Source of the DNA: Pedobacter terrae
Lineage (GTDB): Bacteria; Bacteroidota; Bacteroidia; Sphingobacteriales; Sphingobacteriaceae
NCBI RefSeq assembly: GCF_900100705.1
Contig: NZ_FNCH01000004.1
Span: 186,001 to 250,000 of the forward strand
Direction of reading: 5' to 3'
DNA length: 64,000 nucleotides
Both the position numbers and the translations under genes were made by a program. Positions within the stretch are counted from its first letter, which is position 1; each line of letters starts with the position of its first letter. Shown here piece by piece: positions 42,731 to 51,793 of the stretch. The notes beneath the pieces were generated by a model that did no database searches, was not told where the DNA came from, and worked only from the letters and a program-made list of their open reading frames with translations.

Positions 42731-43708
42731 TTGACAGGTAGGCAAAAGAAAATATTATCGATTTTTATCAAAGTTGCAATTGTAATATTTGCCTTTTGGT
42801 TTATTTACCATAAACTTGTTGCCAATAAAAACCTTCACGATTTCAGTACCTTGATAACGGGGATCCCTCAGGTAGAAATTATTACGGTAATTGGAATAGT
42901 AGTGCTGCTGATGTTTGTCAACTGGTTTTTAGAGGCAGGCAAATGGAAATACCTGATGAGTCATATCGAACCGATCAGTTTTTACAGGGCTATCGAATCT
43001 GTTTTCTGTGGTTTAACGCTTGCTATTTTTACGCCCAATAGACTGGGGGAATATGGCGGTCGCGTATTTTTCCTTTCCCCTCGGAGGAGAATTGTTGGTA
43101 TAGTAGCCATGAGTGTGGGCAGCATCGGTCAATTGGTGCTTACCAACGTTTTTGGAGCCATCGCAGCCTGTTTTTTCTTATACCGCTTTGTACCGATTGA
43201 TAGGGTAGTATTTATTGCTTTGGTTTTTTTTGCAATAATTTTTTGTCTTTTTTTTCTGGTCTTTTACTTTAATATCCGCTGGTTGAACGGGATTTTGTTA
43301 TCCTTCCAATTCACTAGAAAATATAAGAAATTTTATAGCATTTTGGCCAGGTACCGAAAAAGAGAACTCTTTAAAGTTATTACCTACTGTTTTGCCCGTT
43401 ACCTGATATTCAGTTCGCAATATTTTATTCTTTTTGTTTGGCTGGTGCCTGGCTTGCATTATGCAGATATTGTAATGATGATCTGTTTGCTATTTTTGGT
43501 ACAGTCGGCATTACCTTCATTAGATCTTTTCGATGTAGGTATTAGGAGTGTTACTGCGGTTGAACTATTTAAACATGTAACGGACCAGCATGTGGCGGTT
43601 ATTGCATGTACTGCCAGTATTTGGCTTATTAATATTATAATTCCTGCTATCTTAGGCACTTATTTCGTTTTTAAACTCAATTTTTTTGGAAGTCTTAAAT
43701 CTAACTAG
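42731..43708 (+). CDS. Lysylphosphatidylglycerol synthase TM-region / flippase-like membrane protein
   Basis: The TTG at 42731 is chosen as start because AGGAG lies 7 bp before it, an unusually good ribosome-binding site for this genome, and because it avoids overlap with ruvC. The ~325-aa protein has about eight transmembrane helices and the NRLGEYGGR segment typical of the UPF0104/flippase-like group (related to the MprF membrane part). It may move a lipid or glycolipid across the membrane. The next gene, a GT2 glycosyltransferase, overlaps its end by 23 bp, so they probably act in the same glycolipid or polysaccharide pathway. Confidence 0.85.
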   Translation: MTGRQKKILSIFIKVAIVIFAFWFIYHKLVANKNLHDFSTLITGIPQVEIITVIGIVVLLMFVNWFLEAGKWKYLMSHIEPISFYRAIESVFCGLTLAIFTPNRLGEYGGRVFFLSPRRRIVGIVAMSVGSIGQLVLTNVFGAIAACFFLYRFVPIDRVVFIALVFFAIIFCLFFLVFYFNIRWLNGILLSFQFTRKYKKFYSILARYRKRELFKVITYCFARYLIFSSQYFILFVWLVPGLHYADIVMMICLLFLVQSALPSLDLFDVGIRSVTAVELFKHVTDQHVAVIACTASIWLINIIIPAILGTYFVFKLNFFGSLKSN

Positions 43709-44822
43709 TTTATTTTCTGCTGCGCTAACCTTAATTTATGGTTTTTTGGTGCTTAATTTTATCAGAGGGTGGCATAACCTCATCTATTTTACGCCGCAAA
43801 AATCTGATCCTCAGACCAAAGTTTCTATTATTGTTGCTGCAAGGGATGAGGAAGAGAATATCAATAAAACAATTGACGACCTGATTGCCCAGCAATATCC
43901 TAAAGCTTTAACGGAGATTATCATTATTGACGACCATTCGACAGATAGGACAGCAGAAATTGTGTTAAGTTATGCCAACCGTAATGTAAAACTAATCAAG
44001 TTAAATGAAGATCGGGCATTAAATTCATATAAGAAAAAAGCAATACAAACAGCTATCGGCACCTGCTCCGGCGATTTAATTATTACCACCGACGCTGATT
44101 GCAGGATGGGGCCTAATTGGTTAGCTACGATTGTAAATCTGTATGAAGAGAAAAACTATAAAATGATTTCTTCGCCCGTTGCTTATTTTCAGGAGAAGAG
44201 TTTCTTTGAGCGCTTACAATCGTTAGAATTTCTTTATCTGATTGGTTTAGGGGCTTCTACCATTGGAAACAAACAACCATCAACTTGTAACGGTGCAAAT
44301 TTGGCTTACGAGAAAACAACCTTTTATGAAGTTGGCGGCTTTCAAGGTATAGATGATCTGGCATCTGGCGATGATGAGCTACTGTTGCATAAAATTGCAG
44401 CTAAATATCCAGATCAGATCGGTTTCCTCAAAAATAGGGAAGCTATTGTGTACACCCATGCAAAAGAAACCCTGGGCGGATTTATTCAACAGCGTAAACG
44501 CTGGGCTTCGAAGAGTACCCGTTATAAAAATAAGGCCATAATTGTTTTAGGGGTGCTGATTTGGATCTTTAACCTTTCTATTCTCGCAAATTTTATTGCC
44601 GGAATTTTTATTCCTGGGTTTTTAGCCATCGCATTTTATCAATTATTGGTTAAAATGGTTTTAGAAACACTATTTTTATGGGATGTAACAGGCTTTGCCA
44701 AGAGGCGGAGTTTACTCATTTTGATACCTGTTTTAAATGTGCTTCATGTAATTTATATGGTGTATATCGGCATTGCCGGAAACAGTGGTAAATACAATTG
44801 GAAAGGCAGAATAGTTAGATAA
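43686..44822 (+). CDS. Family 2 glycosyltransferase, membrane-bound
   Basis: The 378-aa protein starts at TTG inside the end of the preceding gene. After an N-terminal membrane helix it has a GT2 (GT-A fold) domain: VSIIVAARDEEENINK, IIIDDHSTDRT, TTDADC as the DxD metal site, and QQRKRWASKS (the QxxRW acceptor/processivity motif). Two or three transmembrane helices follow at the C-terminus. It should transfer a sugar from a nucleotide sugar to a lipid or growing chain at the inner membrane. Tight coupling with the flippase-like gene before and the ABC permease gene after suggests one operon. Confidence 0.92.
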   Translation: MEVLNLTSLFSAALTLIYGFLVLNFIRGWHNLIYFTPQKSDPQTKVSIIVAARDEEENINKTIDDLIAQQYPKALTEIIIIDDHSTDRTAEIVLSYANRNVKLIKLNEDRALNSYKKKAIQTAIGTCSGDLIITTDADCRMGPNWLATIVNLYEEKNYKMISSPVAYFQEKSFFERLQSLEFLYLIGLGASTIGNKQPSTCNGANLAYEKTTFYEVGGFQGIDDLASGDDELLLHKIAAKYPDQIGFLKNREAIVYTHAKETLGGFIQQRKRWASKSTRYKNKAIIVLGVLIWIFNLSILANFIAGIFIPGFLAIAFYQLLVKMVLETLFLWDVTGFAKRRSLLILIPVLNVLHVIYMVYIGIAGNSGKYNWKGRIVR

Positions 44823-45964
44823 TGGATAATAGCCCATCAAAAAAAGTATGGTTAAAATTTAAGCGGAACAAGTTGGCCTTTGGCGGGTTGATTTTTATCT
44901 TACTATTGATGCTGATGGGCATTTTGGGCTATTTGATTATGCCGGATGATTCTCCGAATGCAAATGTCCAAACGCTTCAGTTAAACAAAAAGAAACCTGG
45001 CAGTACCTTTACTTTTTTAATCACCAGCCAGAACCCCAAAGTAGAAAAAGTTAACTTTTTCGAGCAGATGCTCAATGGACAAACGCCTACTTTTAAAAGC
45101 ATCCCAATCACATCTTACCAGATAAAAGGTGATACCGTTTTTGTTCAGGAATATATTGGAGATGACGAAAAGGCCAAAGAAACTGTATACGGATTAAAAG
45201 ATTTATGCCCTAGTTGCGTTTTGCCATCAAAAATAGGAACGCCACAAGCGCTCTTCGCAGAAAATAATATCTATACACGCACCTATATTTTAGGAACTGA
45301 TATTTATGGCCGGGATTTATTAAGCCGATTGATTTTAGGTATCCGTGTTTCGTTATCCGTAGGTTTAATGGCGGTTCTTATCTCACTTTTTATCGGAGTG
45401 ACTTTGGGCGCCATTGCAGGTTATTTTGGCGGCAGGATAGATGCTTCTATAAGTTGGTTTATGAATGTGGTTTGGTCGCTACCATCACTACTGCTCGTTA
45501 TTGCCATATCATTTGCCTTAGGGAAAGGCTTTTGGCAGATATTTATTGCTGTAGGTTTATCAACCTGGGTAGATGTGGCCAGACTGGTACGCGGACAAGT
45601 GATGGCTTTAAAAGAAGTAGAATTTGTAGAAGCGGCAAGGGCGCTGGGTTTTGGTACAGCCAGAACCATTATCAAGCATATATTGCCCAATATTGCCGGA
45701 CCAATATTGGTTGTGGCTTCATCTAACTTTGCATCGGCCATATTGCTGGAAACAGGGTTAAGCTTTTTGGGCTTTGGTGCACAGCCACCTATGCCAAGTT
45801 GGGGAAGCATGATTAAAGAGCATTATGGTTATATTATAATGGATGCAGCATACCTCGCTGTTTTACCCGGTTTAGCCATTATGTTTACGGTTTATGCCTT
45901 TAATGTACTTGCAATAGGGTTACGCGATGCCTTTGATGTTAAAGGGCAAAACGTAACAGTTTGA
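44822..45964 (+). CDS. ABC transporter permease, OppC/DppC type
   Basis: The start codon overlaps the stop of the glycosyltransferase gene (TAATG). The 380-aa protein has an N-terminal membrane helix, a soluble insert of about 110 residues after it, and then a BPD_transp_1 domain of about five helices with the EAA loop VEAARALGFGTARTIIKHILPN that contacts the ATPase. It resembles the C-type permease of oligopeptide/dipeptide importers. No substrate-binding protein, ATPase or partner permease gene is in the window, so the remaining subunits must lie elsewhere. Confidence 0.92.
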   Translation: MDNSPSKKVWLKFKRNKLAFGGLIFILLLMLMGILGYLIMPDDSPNANVQTLQLNKKKPGSTFTFLITSQNPKVEKVNFFEQMLNGQTPTFKSIPITSYQIKGDTVFVQEYIGDDEKAKETVYGLKDLCPSCVLPSKIGTPQALFAENNIYTRTYILGTDIYGRDLLSRLILGIRVSLSVGLMAVLISLFIGVTLGAIAGYFGGRIDASISWFMNVVWSLPSLLLVIAISFALGKGFWQIFIAVGLSTWVDVARLVRGQVMALKEVEFVEAARALGFGTARTIIKHILPNIAGPILVVASSNFASAILLETGLSFLGFGAQPPMPSWGSMIKEHYGYIIMDAAYLAVLPGLAIMFTVYAFNVLAIGLRDAFDVKGQNVTV

Positions 45965-45969
45965 TCATA

Positions 45970-45999
45970 AAAAGCAGTACCCGTTAAGATACTGCTTTT
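45970..45999 (+). terminator. Rho-independent terminator
   Basis: AAAAGCAGTA (45970-45979) pairs perfectly with TACTGCTTTT (45990-45999), just after the permease stop. Confidence 0.88.
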
Positions 46000-46080
46000 C
46001 CTTAAAATTAAAAGCTTAGGCCGTTGCGGTCAGCTTGTTTCCTGAAACATTAAGCGGATAAATTTTGGTTAAATCCTGAT

Positions 46081-47028
46081 CTATTTCGCTTTTTTCTTAT
46101 CAAGAGAAAACCTGCGTGCTATACTGAAGCCCCAACGGTATTGCCCTTTAAGCCAGGAAGTATTGGTGTCGGTAATAAACTGCGATTCCTGAATGGCGGT
46201 TGCATTGGTGAAATTAAGGTGAAAAATATGCCCACCCGTTTCAAACTCAAGTCCGGCACCAAGCGTTTTATAGTATTTTGTTCCCAACGTGCTTTCTAGA
46301 TAGGCTTCTTTGTTTTTATCCCTGAATGGAATGGTATAATCTGCTACAAAAGCCATGCGTTTGGTGATTTTGATGCGTCCACCAACGGATAAGGCAAGCA
46401 TATCGTTCTGATCACCAAAGACAGTAAAATTGCGGTGTATATACGACGGCATGATCAGCATTGAAAAGTTTGAGTTAAACTTACGTGCAATCACCGCCTG
46501 CGCCACATAGGTTAAGCGATCCTGGAATTTACCAAATGCATTTGCAGCGGTAGGGTCTGTTGAAGCTTTTGCAGCTGAAATGGTAGTACTACCGAATAAA
46601 GTTACCGCTACAGGTATTTTATCATCAGCGGTTTGCTCCAGCAAACGGTATTTTAAGTTTCCTTCGTAAAGCTGTGTTACTACACCTGCTCCTTTAGCCC
46701 TTGCTAAACCTACGGAAAGCCTATCGCTAATCCCGTATTCAAAACCAATGCGGATATCTGTCGACTGATCCAGTCCAAAAAAGTTTTTGGTGCCACCTGC
46801 ACTGCCTGCAATATCACCAAAGCGATGATCTACCCTAAAATCCAGTTCATTTTTATAAATGGTTTCGTTGGTTTGGATATTGATGAGTTTAGTGGCTTTA
46901 AATGTAGCCTGTACATTCTTTTTTTCAGTGGGCATCTGCAGTGCTTTCTCCAGCGAGTCTTGAGCAAAAGCCAAACTAGGCAGGAGGGTAACAGATAGAT
47001 ATAGGAAAGATTTTAGATGTAATTTCAT
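46081..47028 (-). CDS. DUF5777 family outer-membrane beta-barrel protein
   Basis: The 315-aa protein has a signal peptide (ending SLAFA) and then alternating amphipathic strands, ending with RWGFSIARRFSL, a plausible C-terminal barrel strand. The blocks VDHRFGDIAGSAGG and STDIRIGFEYGISDRLSVGLAR match the DUF5777 family as I remember it. Function unknown. The gene follows YceI (4 bp gap) and a cytochrome c gene on the same strand, a combination that appears to be a conserved module. Confidence 0.82.
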   Translation of the reverse strand: MKLHLKSFLYLSVTLLPSLAFAQDSLEKALQMPTEKKNVQATFKATKLINIQTNETIYKNELDFRVDHRFGDIAGSAGGTKNFFGLDQSTDIRIGFEYGISDRLSVGLARAKGAGVVTQLYEGNLKYRLLEQTADDKIPVAVTLFGSTTISAAKASTDPTAANAFGKFQDRLTYVAQAVIARKFNSNFSMLIMPSYIHRNFTVFGDQNDMLALSVGGRIKITKRMAFVADYTIPFRDKNKEAYLESTLGTKYYKTLGAGLEFETGGHIFHLNFTNATAIQESQFITDTNTSWLKGQYRWGFSIARRFSLDKKKAK

Positions 47029-47032
47029 AATT

Positions 47033-47575
47033 TTATTTTTTGGATTGATAAATAGCGGTCACTTTTACCTGTATGATTTCTGCAATTTGCTTAAAAACGA
47101 TCGTCGGGATTTTGATATCATGATCGGCCAGTTTTACATTAAATGTAGACGTAGCTTTCACCTCATTGCCGGCAATTACCAGCGATCCTTTTGTTGTATA
47201 TTCTTTTGTTATGCCATGGATCTGCAGGTTACCCTTAACCGTAACCGGATAAGTACCAGGCTTTGAAAAATCGATCTGTTCTATAATTTTCCCTTTAAAA
47301 TCAGAAGTTGGGAACTTATCGCTTTCCATATAATTTTCGTTAAAATGCTCCTGCATTAGTTTTTTCTTAAACTGAAAAGAAGTATTGTTGATTTTGAAAA
47401 TGATATCATTGGTTTTGGTATTAAGTGCCGAAGCACCTGTTTTACTCTGTGCATCGATATCTTCTACAGGTGTTGAAGAGAAAAATGAAGAAGTTACGCT
47501 TTTACTTACCCAGATCTGCGCTTTTATACCTGTACATAATAACAAGGCTATTAAGGTGAAAAATAGTTTTTGCAT
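47033..47575 (-). CDS. YceI-family periplasmic lipid-binding protein
   Basis: The 180-aa protein has a signal peptide (MQKLFFTLIALLLCTGIKAQ) and the YceI lipocalin-like fold: SSFFSSTPVEDIDAQSKTG, the MESDKFPTSDFKGKI block and GNLQIHGITKEYTTKGSL, which are typical of the family. YceI proteins carry isoprenoid-like molecules in the periplasm. The gene sits between the cytochrome c and DUF5777 genes, so it may serve an electron-transfer or quinone-related process. Confidence 0.9.
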   Translation of the reverse strand: MQKLFFTLIALLLCTGIKAQIWVSKSVTSSFFSSTPVEDIDAQSKTGASALNTKTNDIIFKINNTSFQFKKKLMQEHFNENYMESDKFPTSDFKGKIIEQIDFSKPGTYPVTVKGNLQIHGITKEYTTKGSLVIAGNEVKATSTFNVKLADHDIKIPTIVFKQIAEIIQVKVTAIYQSKK

Positions 47576-47632
47576 CGGTGTTTTGTTTAATTTTTAATGG
47601 AAACATCTTGATTTAGCGTTAATGTTTATTTG

Positions 47633-47995
47633 TTATTCTGGCATACCTTTATCAACCCAGGCTTGTAATAACTCTCTTTCACTGGTCGTTAGGGATCCGC
47701 CTTTAGGCATTGTTTTGGTAACCAGAACAGCATTCGCTACGCGCGTATCATTTTTTATAGAGGCCAGGCCATTAAATAACCATACGGATTTGAGCGCGCC
47801 GTTTGGACCATGGCAGCTGTTGCATTTGGTTTGAAAAAGTGCACCTGCAAAATTTGAGTAGGTTACATTCGCAGTGGTTACCGCTGTTGGCCCCGTAGGG
47901 GCTGCTGGTTTTAATTCTTCCGCTTGTCTTTTAGAACAGGCAAAAAGTAGCGCCGTAATTGCGGCTAATGAAAAGATTACATTTTGTTTTTTCAT
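47633..47995 (-). CDS. Lipid-anchored c-type cytochrome
   Basis: The 120-aa protein has a lipobox (LLFAC, Cys20) and a single heme-binding C58-N-S-C61-H62 site, with a likely Met ligand in TKTMPKGGSL near residue 100. It resembles short cytochromes of the planctomycete/Bacteroidota cyt c type in which ALFQTKCNSCHGPNG precedes a MPxGG segment. It should act in periplasmic electron transfer. It is the first gene of the three-gene group with YceI and DUF5777. Confidence 0.92.
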   Translation of the reverse strand: MKKQNVIFSLAAITALLFACSKRQAEELKPAAPTGPTAVTTANVTYSNFAGALFQTKCNSCHGPNGALKSVWLFNGLASIKNDTRVANAVLVTKTMPKGGSLTTSERELLQAWVDKGMPE

Positions 47996-48209
47996 AGATG
48001 TTTAATTAAAGTTAATGCTGAATTCATTTCTTATATCCTCATGTTCGCTTGCAGTGCAATTGAAATTTGTGGCGTGAGCAGTTTTTAATTTATGTTCTGT
48101 TTATTTAAAAACATAACCGTTTTTGTATTCATCATGGTTATGCGATTTCTAGTGAAATCTTAACGGTTACGTGGCTTGATGAGGAATGGTTGCCTGAAAA
48201 AAAATAAAA
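47996..48209. other. Intergenic region, no gene seen
   Basis: Upstream region of the cytochrome gene; AT-rich, no recognisable element other than the terminator hairpins listed next to it. Confidence 0.5.
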
Positions 48210-48242
48210 AAAGCCGATCCGATTTTACATCAGAACGGCTTT
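48210..48242 (-). terminator. Rho-independent terminator (second, downstream of pgi)
   Basis: AAAGCCG (48210-48216) pairs with CGGCTTT (48236-48242); on the minus strand it is followed by a long T-rich tract, so it ends minus-strand transcription. Confidence 0.75.
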
Positions 48243-48413
48243 AGTGATAAACGATAAATGAAATCTTCTGTTTTTAAGGGCAGATTAACTTTAATATCTT
48301 TAATTAAAGCTTAAGAAGCTAAGTAATTTGTGGGGTTAACGTAGATTGAGTTGAGGCAAATTAAGGAGCTAATTTGGACTTTCACTTCTGTGAACAACGA
48401 TCATTATAGGATT

Positions 48414-48447
48414 AAAAGCGGAAAAAGCGAGCATTACACCCGCTTTT
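48414..48447 (-). terminator. Terminator directly after pgi
   Basis: AAAAGCGG (48414-48421) pairs with CCGCTTTT (48440-48447), 6 bp after the pgi stop. Together with the hairpin at 48210-48242 it gives a double stop. Confidence 0.75.
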
Positions 48448-48452
48448 CTATT

Positions 48453-50099
48453 TTATCTCCAGGCTTTATATTGGTTAATTAAGCCGTTGGTAGAGCTATC
48501 GTGGCTCGCAACCTTTTCGCCGCCTTCCAGTTCGGGAAGAATTTTTTTGGCCAGTTGTTTGCCAAGTTCCACTCCCCATTGATCGAAACTAAAGATATTC
48601 CATATAATCCCCTGAACAAATATTTTATGTTCGTAAATGGCTACTAAGCTGCCTAAAGTATAGGGAGTTACTTTTTTTAATAATATGGAGTTTGTTGGGC
48701 GATTGCCTTCAAAAACTTTAAATGGAGCAATTTTTTCAATTTCTGAATCAGATTTACCTTCTTTCTTTAATTCGGCTGTTACTTCTTCTTCGGTTTTACC
48801 GTTCATCAAGGCTTCAGTTTGTGCAAAGAAATTCGATAATAAGATAGGGTGATGATCGCCCAATGGATTTAAGCTTTGTGCCGGCGCAATAAAATCAGCA
48901 GGAATAATCCGGGTGCCCTGATGAATTAATTGATAAAAGGCATGTTGGCCATTTGTGCCTGGTTCGCCCCAGATAATCGGTCCGGTTTCATAATCAACCT
49001 CATTACCATTTCTATCAACATGTTTGCCATTACTTTCCATATCGCCTTGCTGGAAATACGCAGCAAAACGGTGCATATATTGGTCGTAAGGTAAAATAAC
49101 CTGTGTTTCTGCATTGTAGAAATTGATATACCAAACGCCTAATAAACCCAAAATTACAGGCAGGTTACTTTCAAATTCTGCAGTTTTGAAGTGGTTATCA
49201 GTTGCGTGTGCACCGGCCAGTAGTTGTTTAAAATTGTCGAAGCCTATACTTAACGAAATAGACAAGCCGATAGCGCTCCATAAAGAATAACGACCGCCAA
49301 CCCAATCCCAAAATTCGAACATGTTTTCCGTATCTATACCAAAAGCAGAAACATCTTTTGCATTGGTAGATAATGCGGCAAAGTGTTTGGCAATATCACT
49401 TTCTTTGCCACCTTTTTCTAAAAACCAGCTACGGGCAGAGTGTGCATTCGTCATGGTTTCTTGTGTGGTAAAAGTTTTCGATGCGACCAGGAATAATGTT
49501 GTTTCAGCATTTAAACCTGCCAGTGTTTCGGCGATGTGTGTACCATCAATATTCGAAACAAAGTGAATATTTAAATGATTTTTATAGTGTTTTAAAGCTT
49601 CTGTAACCATAACGGGTCCCAAATCCGATCCGCCAATACCAATATTCACTACATCGGTGATGGCTTTGCCTGTATAACCTTTCCACTCGCCGCTGATGAT
49701 GCTGTTGCTAAATTTCTCCATTTTAGCCAGTACTGCATTTACTTCGGGCATCACATCTTTGCCATCAACTAAAATTGGGGTATTGCTTAAATTGCGTAAG
49801 GCAATGTGAAGTACAGAACGGTCTTCAGTTTCATTAATCTTGTCGCCATTGTACATTGATTTTATGGCTTCGTCTAATTTACACTCGCGCGCCAATTGAA
49901 TTAATAGTGCTAATGTTTCATCGCTGATGCGGTTCTTGCTATAATCCAGTAGGATATCCTCAAAAAAAACAGAAAACTTATTAAAACGATCTGCATCTTC
50001 AGCAAAAAGATCCTTAATGCTTTTTTGATTAATATCGATAAAATGATCGGCTAAGTACTTGTATGCCTCAGTTTCTGTGAAATTTATTTTAGGTAACAT
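48453..50099 (-). CDS. pgi: Glucose-6-phosphate isomerase
   Basis: I use the ATG at 50099 (548 aa), giving [16 protein letters not shown]. The protein shows the PGI signatures: [29 protein letters not shown] and the Arg/Lys-containing C-terminal [16 protein letters not shown] with catalytic residues as in the long, E. coli-like class. It interconverts glucose 6-phosphate and fructose 6-phosphate. It is a single-gene unit with a double terminator. Confidence 0.97.
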   Translation of the reverse strand: MLPKINFTETEAYKYLADHFIDINQKSIKDLFAEDADRFNKFSVFFEDILLDYSKNRISDETLALLIQLARECKLDEAIKSMYNGDKINETEDRSVLHIALRNLSNTPILVDGKDVMPEVNAVLAKMEKFSNSIISGEWKGYTGKAITDVVNIGIGGSDLGPVMVTEALKHYKNHLNIHFVSNIDGTHIAETLAGLNAETTLFLVASKTFTTQETMTNAHSARSWFLEKGGKESDIAKHFAALSTNAKDVSAFGIDTENMFEFWDWVGGRYSLWSAIGLSISLSIGFDNFKQLLAGAHATDNHFKTAEFESNLPVILGLLGVWYINFYNAETQVILPYDQYMHRFAAYFQQGDMESNGKHVDRNGNEVDYETGPIIWGEPGTNGQHAFYQLIHQGTRIIPADFIAPAQSLNPLGDHHPILLSNFFAQTEALMNGKTEEEVTAELKKEGKSDSEIEKIAPFKVFEGNRPTNSILLKKVTPYTLGSLVAIYEHKIFVQGIIWNIFSFDQWGVELGKQLAKKILPELEGGEKVASHDSSTNGLINQYKAWR

Positions 50100-50328
50100 A
50101 ATCTTTGTTTTTTTGTAAAAGTAATAAAGCAAAAATTTAAAATGGTCTTTTTAATGTGCTAAATCAATAAGAAATTTTAATTTATGGCAGACATTGCGAC
50201 AGACTCTGTATGACAATTCAATCTTTTGATTTGGCTATTTAGAATTTTTGAAGTACCTGTTTGGTGTTTCAATTCCATCTCTCCATAAAATTGTTTAGCT
50301 TAGAATACCTAAACTAAACTACCAACTT

Positions 50329-51633
50329 ATGAAAAAAATATACCTGATCGGTTTTTCTCTACTGGCATTAAATGCTTTTGCTCAAAAATCTGATTTAAGA
50401 CCATTAGTCTCGAAGAAAGCAGATGCTATAGAACAAAAAGTAATTACCTGGAGACGTGATTTTCACGAACATCCTGAACTGGGAAATACTGAATTAAGAA
50501 CAGCTGGTATTGTTGCAAAACATTTAGAATCCTTAGGTATACAAGTAAAAACAGGCGTAGCCAAAACAGGTGTAGTTGGTATATTAAAAGGAGGAAAGCC
50601 CGGACCTGTTGTGGCACTGCGGGCTGATATGGATGGTTTGCCTGTTACCGAGCGCGTTGATGTTCCTTTTGCCTCGAAAGTGAAAACCCAATATAATGGT
50701 CAGGAAGTTGGCGTAATGCATGCCTGTGGGCACGATAGCCATGTGGCTATTTTAATGGGTGTAGCAGAAGTGTTAGCCGCTATGCAAAAAGATATCCAGG
50801 GAACGGTAAAATTCATTTTTCAACCCGCTGAAGAAGGTGTGCCTGCGGGTGATGAAGGTGGGGCTGCATTAATGATAAAAGAGGGCGTACTCGAAAACCC
50901 GAGGGTCGATGTAATTTTTGGTCTGCATATCAATTCACAAACCGAGGTTGGCGATGTAACCTATCGTCCGGGTGGCACCATGGCTGCCGTAAACGATATG
51001 AAAATTACGGTTACCGGCAGGCAGGCGCACGGGGCTTATCCCTGGAGCAGTATTGATCCCGTGGTGGTTTCGGCTCAGATTATCAATAACCTGCAAACCA
51101 TTGTCAGCCGCAATTTAAATGTGACTGAAAATCCGGGTGTGGTTACTATCGGTGCCATTAATGGTGGTGTACGATCGAACATTATACCCGAAAAAGTAGA
51201 AATGCTCGGTACTGTCCGCAATTTCAGCAAAGAAGATGAGGCCATGTTTATCGAGCGTATAAAAACCATTGCCACCAAAACGGCCGAGGCGGGTGGCGCA
51301 ACAGCCGAAGTGCAAATCCCTTACAGTAACCATTATCCCGTTACCTTTAATAATATTGCACTAACCGAAAAAATGTTGCCAAGTATGCAGGCAACTGCTG
51401 GTTCTAATCATGTAAAATTAAAACCGCCTGTTACCGGCGCAGAAGATTTCTCTTTCTTTCAGGAAAAAGTACCTGGCTTATTTGTGTTTTTAGGGGGCAT
51501 GCCAAAAGGCAAAGACCCGTTAAAAGCCGCATCGCACCATACACCTGATTTTTACCTTGATGAAAGTGGTTTTGTATTAGGGGTTAAATTGCTTTCCAAT
51601 CTTACGTTAGATTATATGGCGATGAAAAAATAA
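50329..51633 (+). CDS. Exported M20-family amidohydrolase
   Basis: The 434-aa protein has a signal peptide (MKKIYLIGFSLLALNAFAQ), so it is probably periplasmic. The M20D metallopeptidase domain has metal ligands in H131-A-C133-G-H135-D136 and E168-E169-G, a lid/dimerisation domain (about 210-320) with AHGAYPW, and GAEDFSFF near the end. It resembles N-acyl-amino-acid hydrolases such as hippurate or IAA-amino-acid hydrolases. The substrate is unknown. Confidence 0.93.
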   Translation: MKKIYLIGFSLLALNAFAQKSDLRPLVSKKADAIEQKVITWRRDFHEHPELGNTELRTAGIVAKHLESLGIQVKTGVAKTGVVGILKGGKPGPVVALRADMDGLPVTERVDVPFASKVKTQYNGQEVGVMHACGHDSHVAILMGVAEVLAAMQKDIQGTVKFIFQPAEEGVPAGDEGGAALMIKEGVLENPRVDVIFGLHINSQTEVGDVTYRPGGTMAAVNDMKITVTGRQAHGAYPWSSIDPVVVSAQIINNLQTIVSRNLNVTENPGVVTIGAINGGVRSNIIPEKVEMLGTVRNFSKEDEAMFIERIKTIATKTAEAGGATAEVQIPYSNHYPVTFNNIALTEKMLPSMQATAGSNHVKLKPPVTGAEDFSFFQEKVPGLFVFLGGMPKGKDPLKAASHHTPDFYLDESGFVLGVKLLSNLTLDYMAMKK

Positions 51634-51780
51634 GGGTGGTTCATGAGTTCATTTGCCATTGGTTTATTAGTCATGATGCATGATGAGTGAATAAAGGAAA
51701 TAAAATTGGTTAACAAGCAATAAAGGGTCAGTTTTAATTGAAATCGCTTTCTGCCATGCGCTATGCTCAAAGCGATTTGC

Positions 51781-51788
51781 TATATTTG
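51781..51788 (+). promoter_or_regulatory. Probable -7 box (TATATTTG) for prfB
   Basis: TATATTTG matches TAnnTTTG and ends only 5 bp before the prfB ATG at 51794, so the mRNA would have almost no leader. No good -33 element is visible. Confidence 0.5.
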
Positions 51789-51793
51789 TTTCC

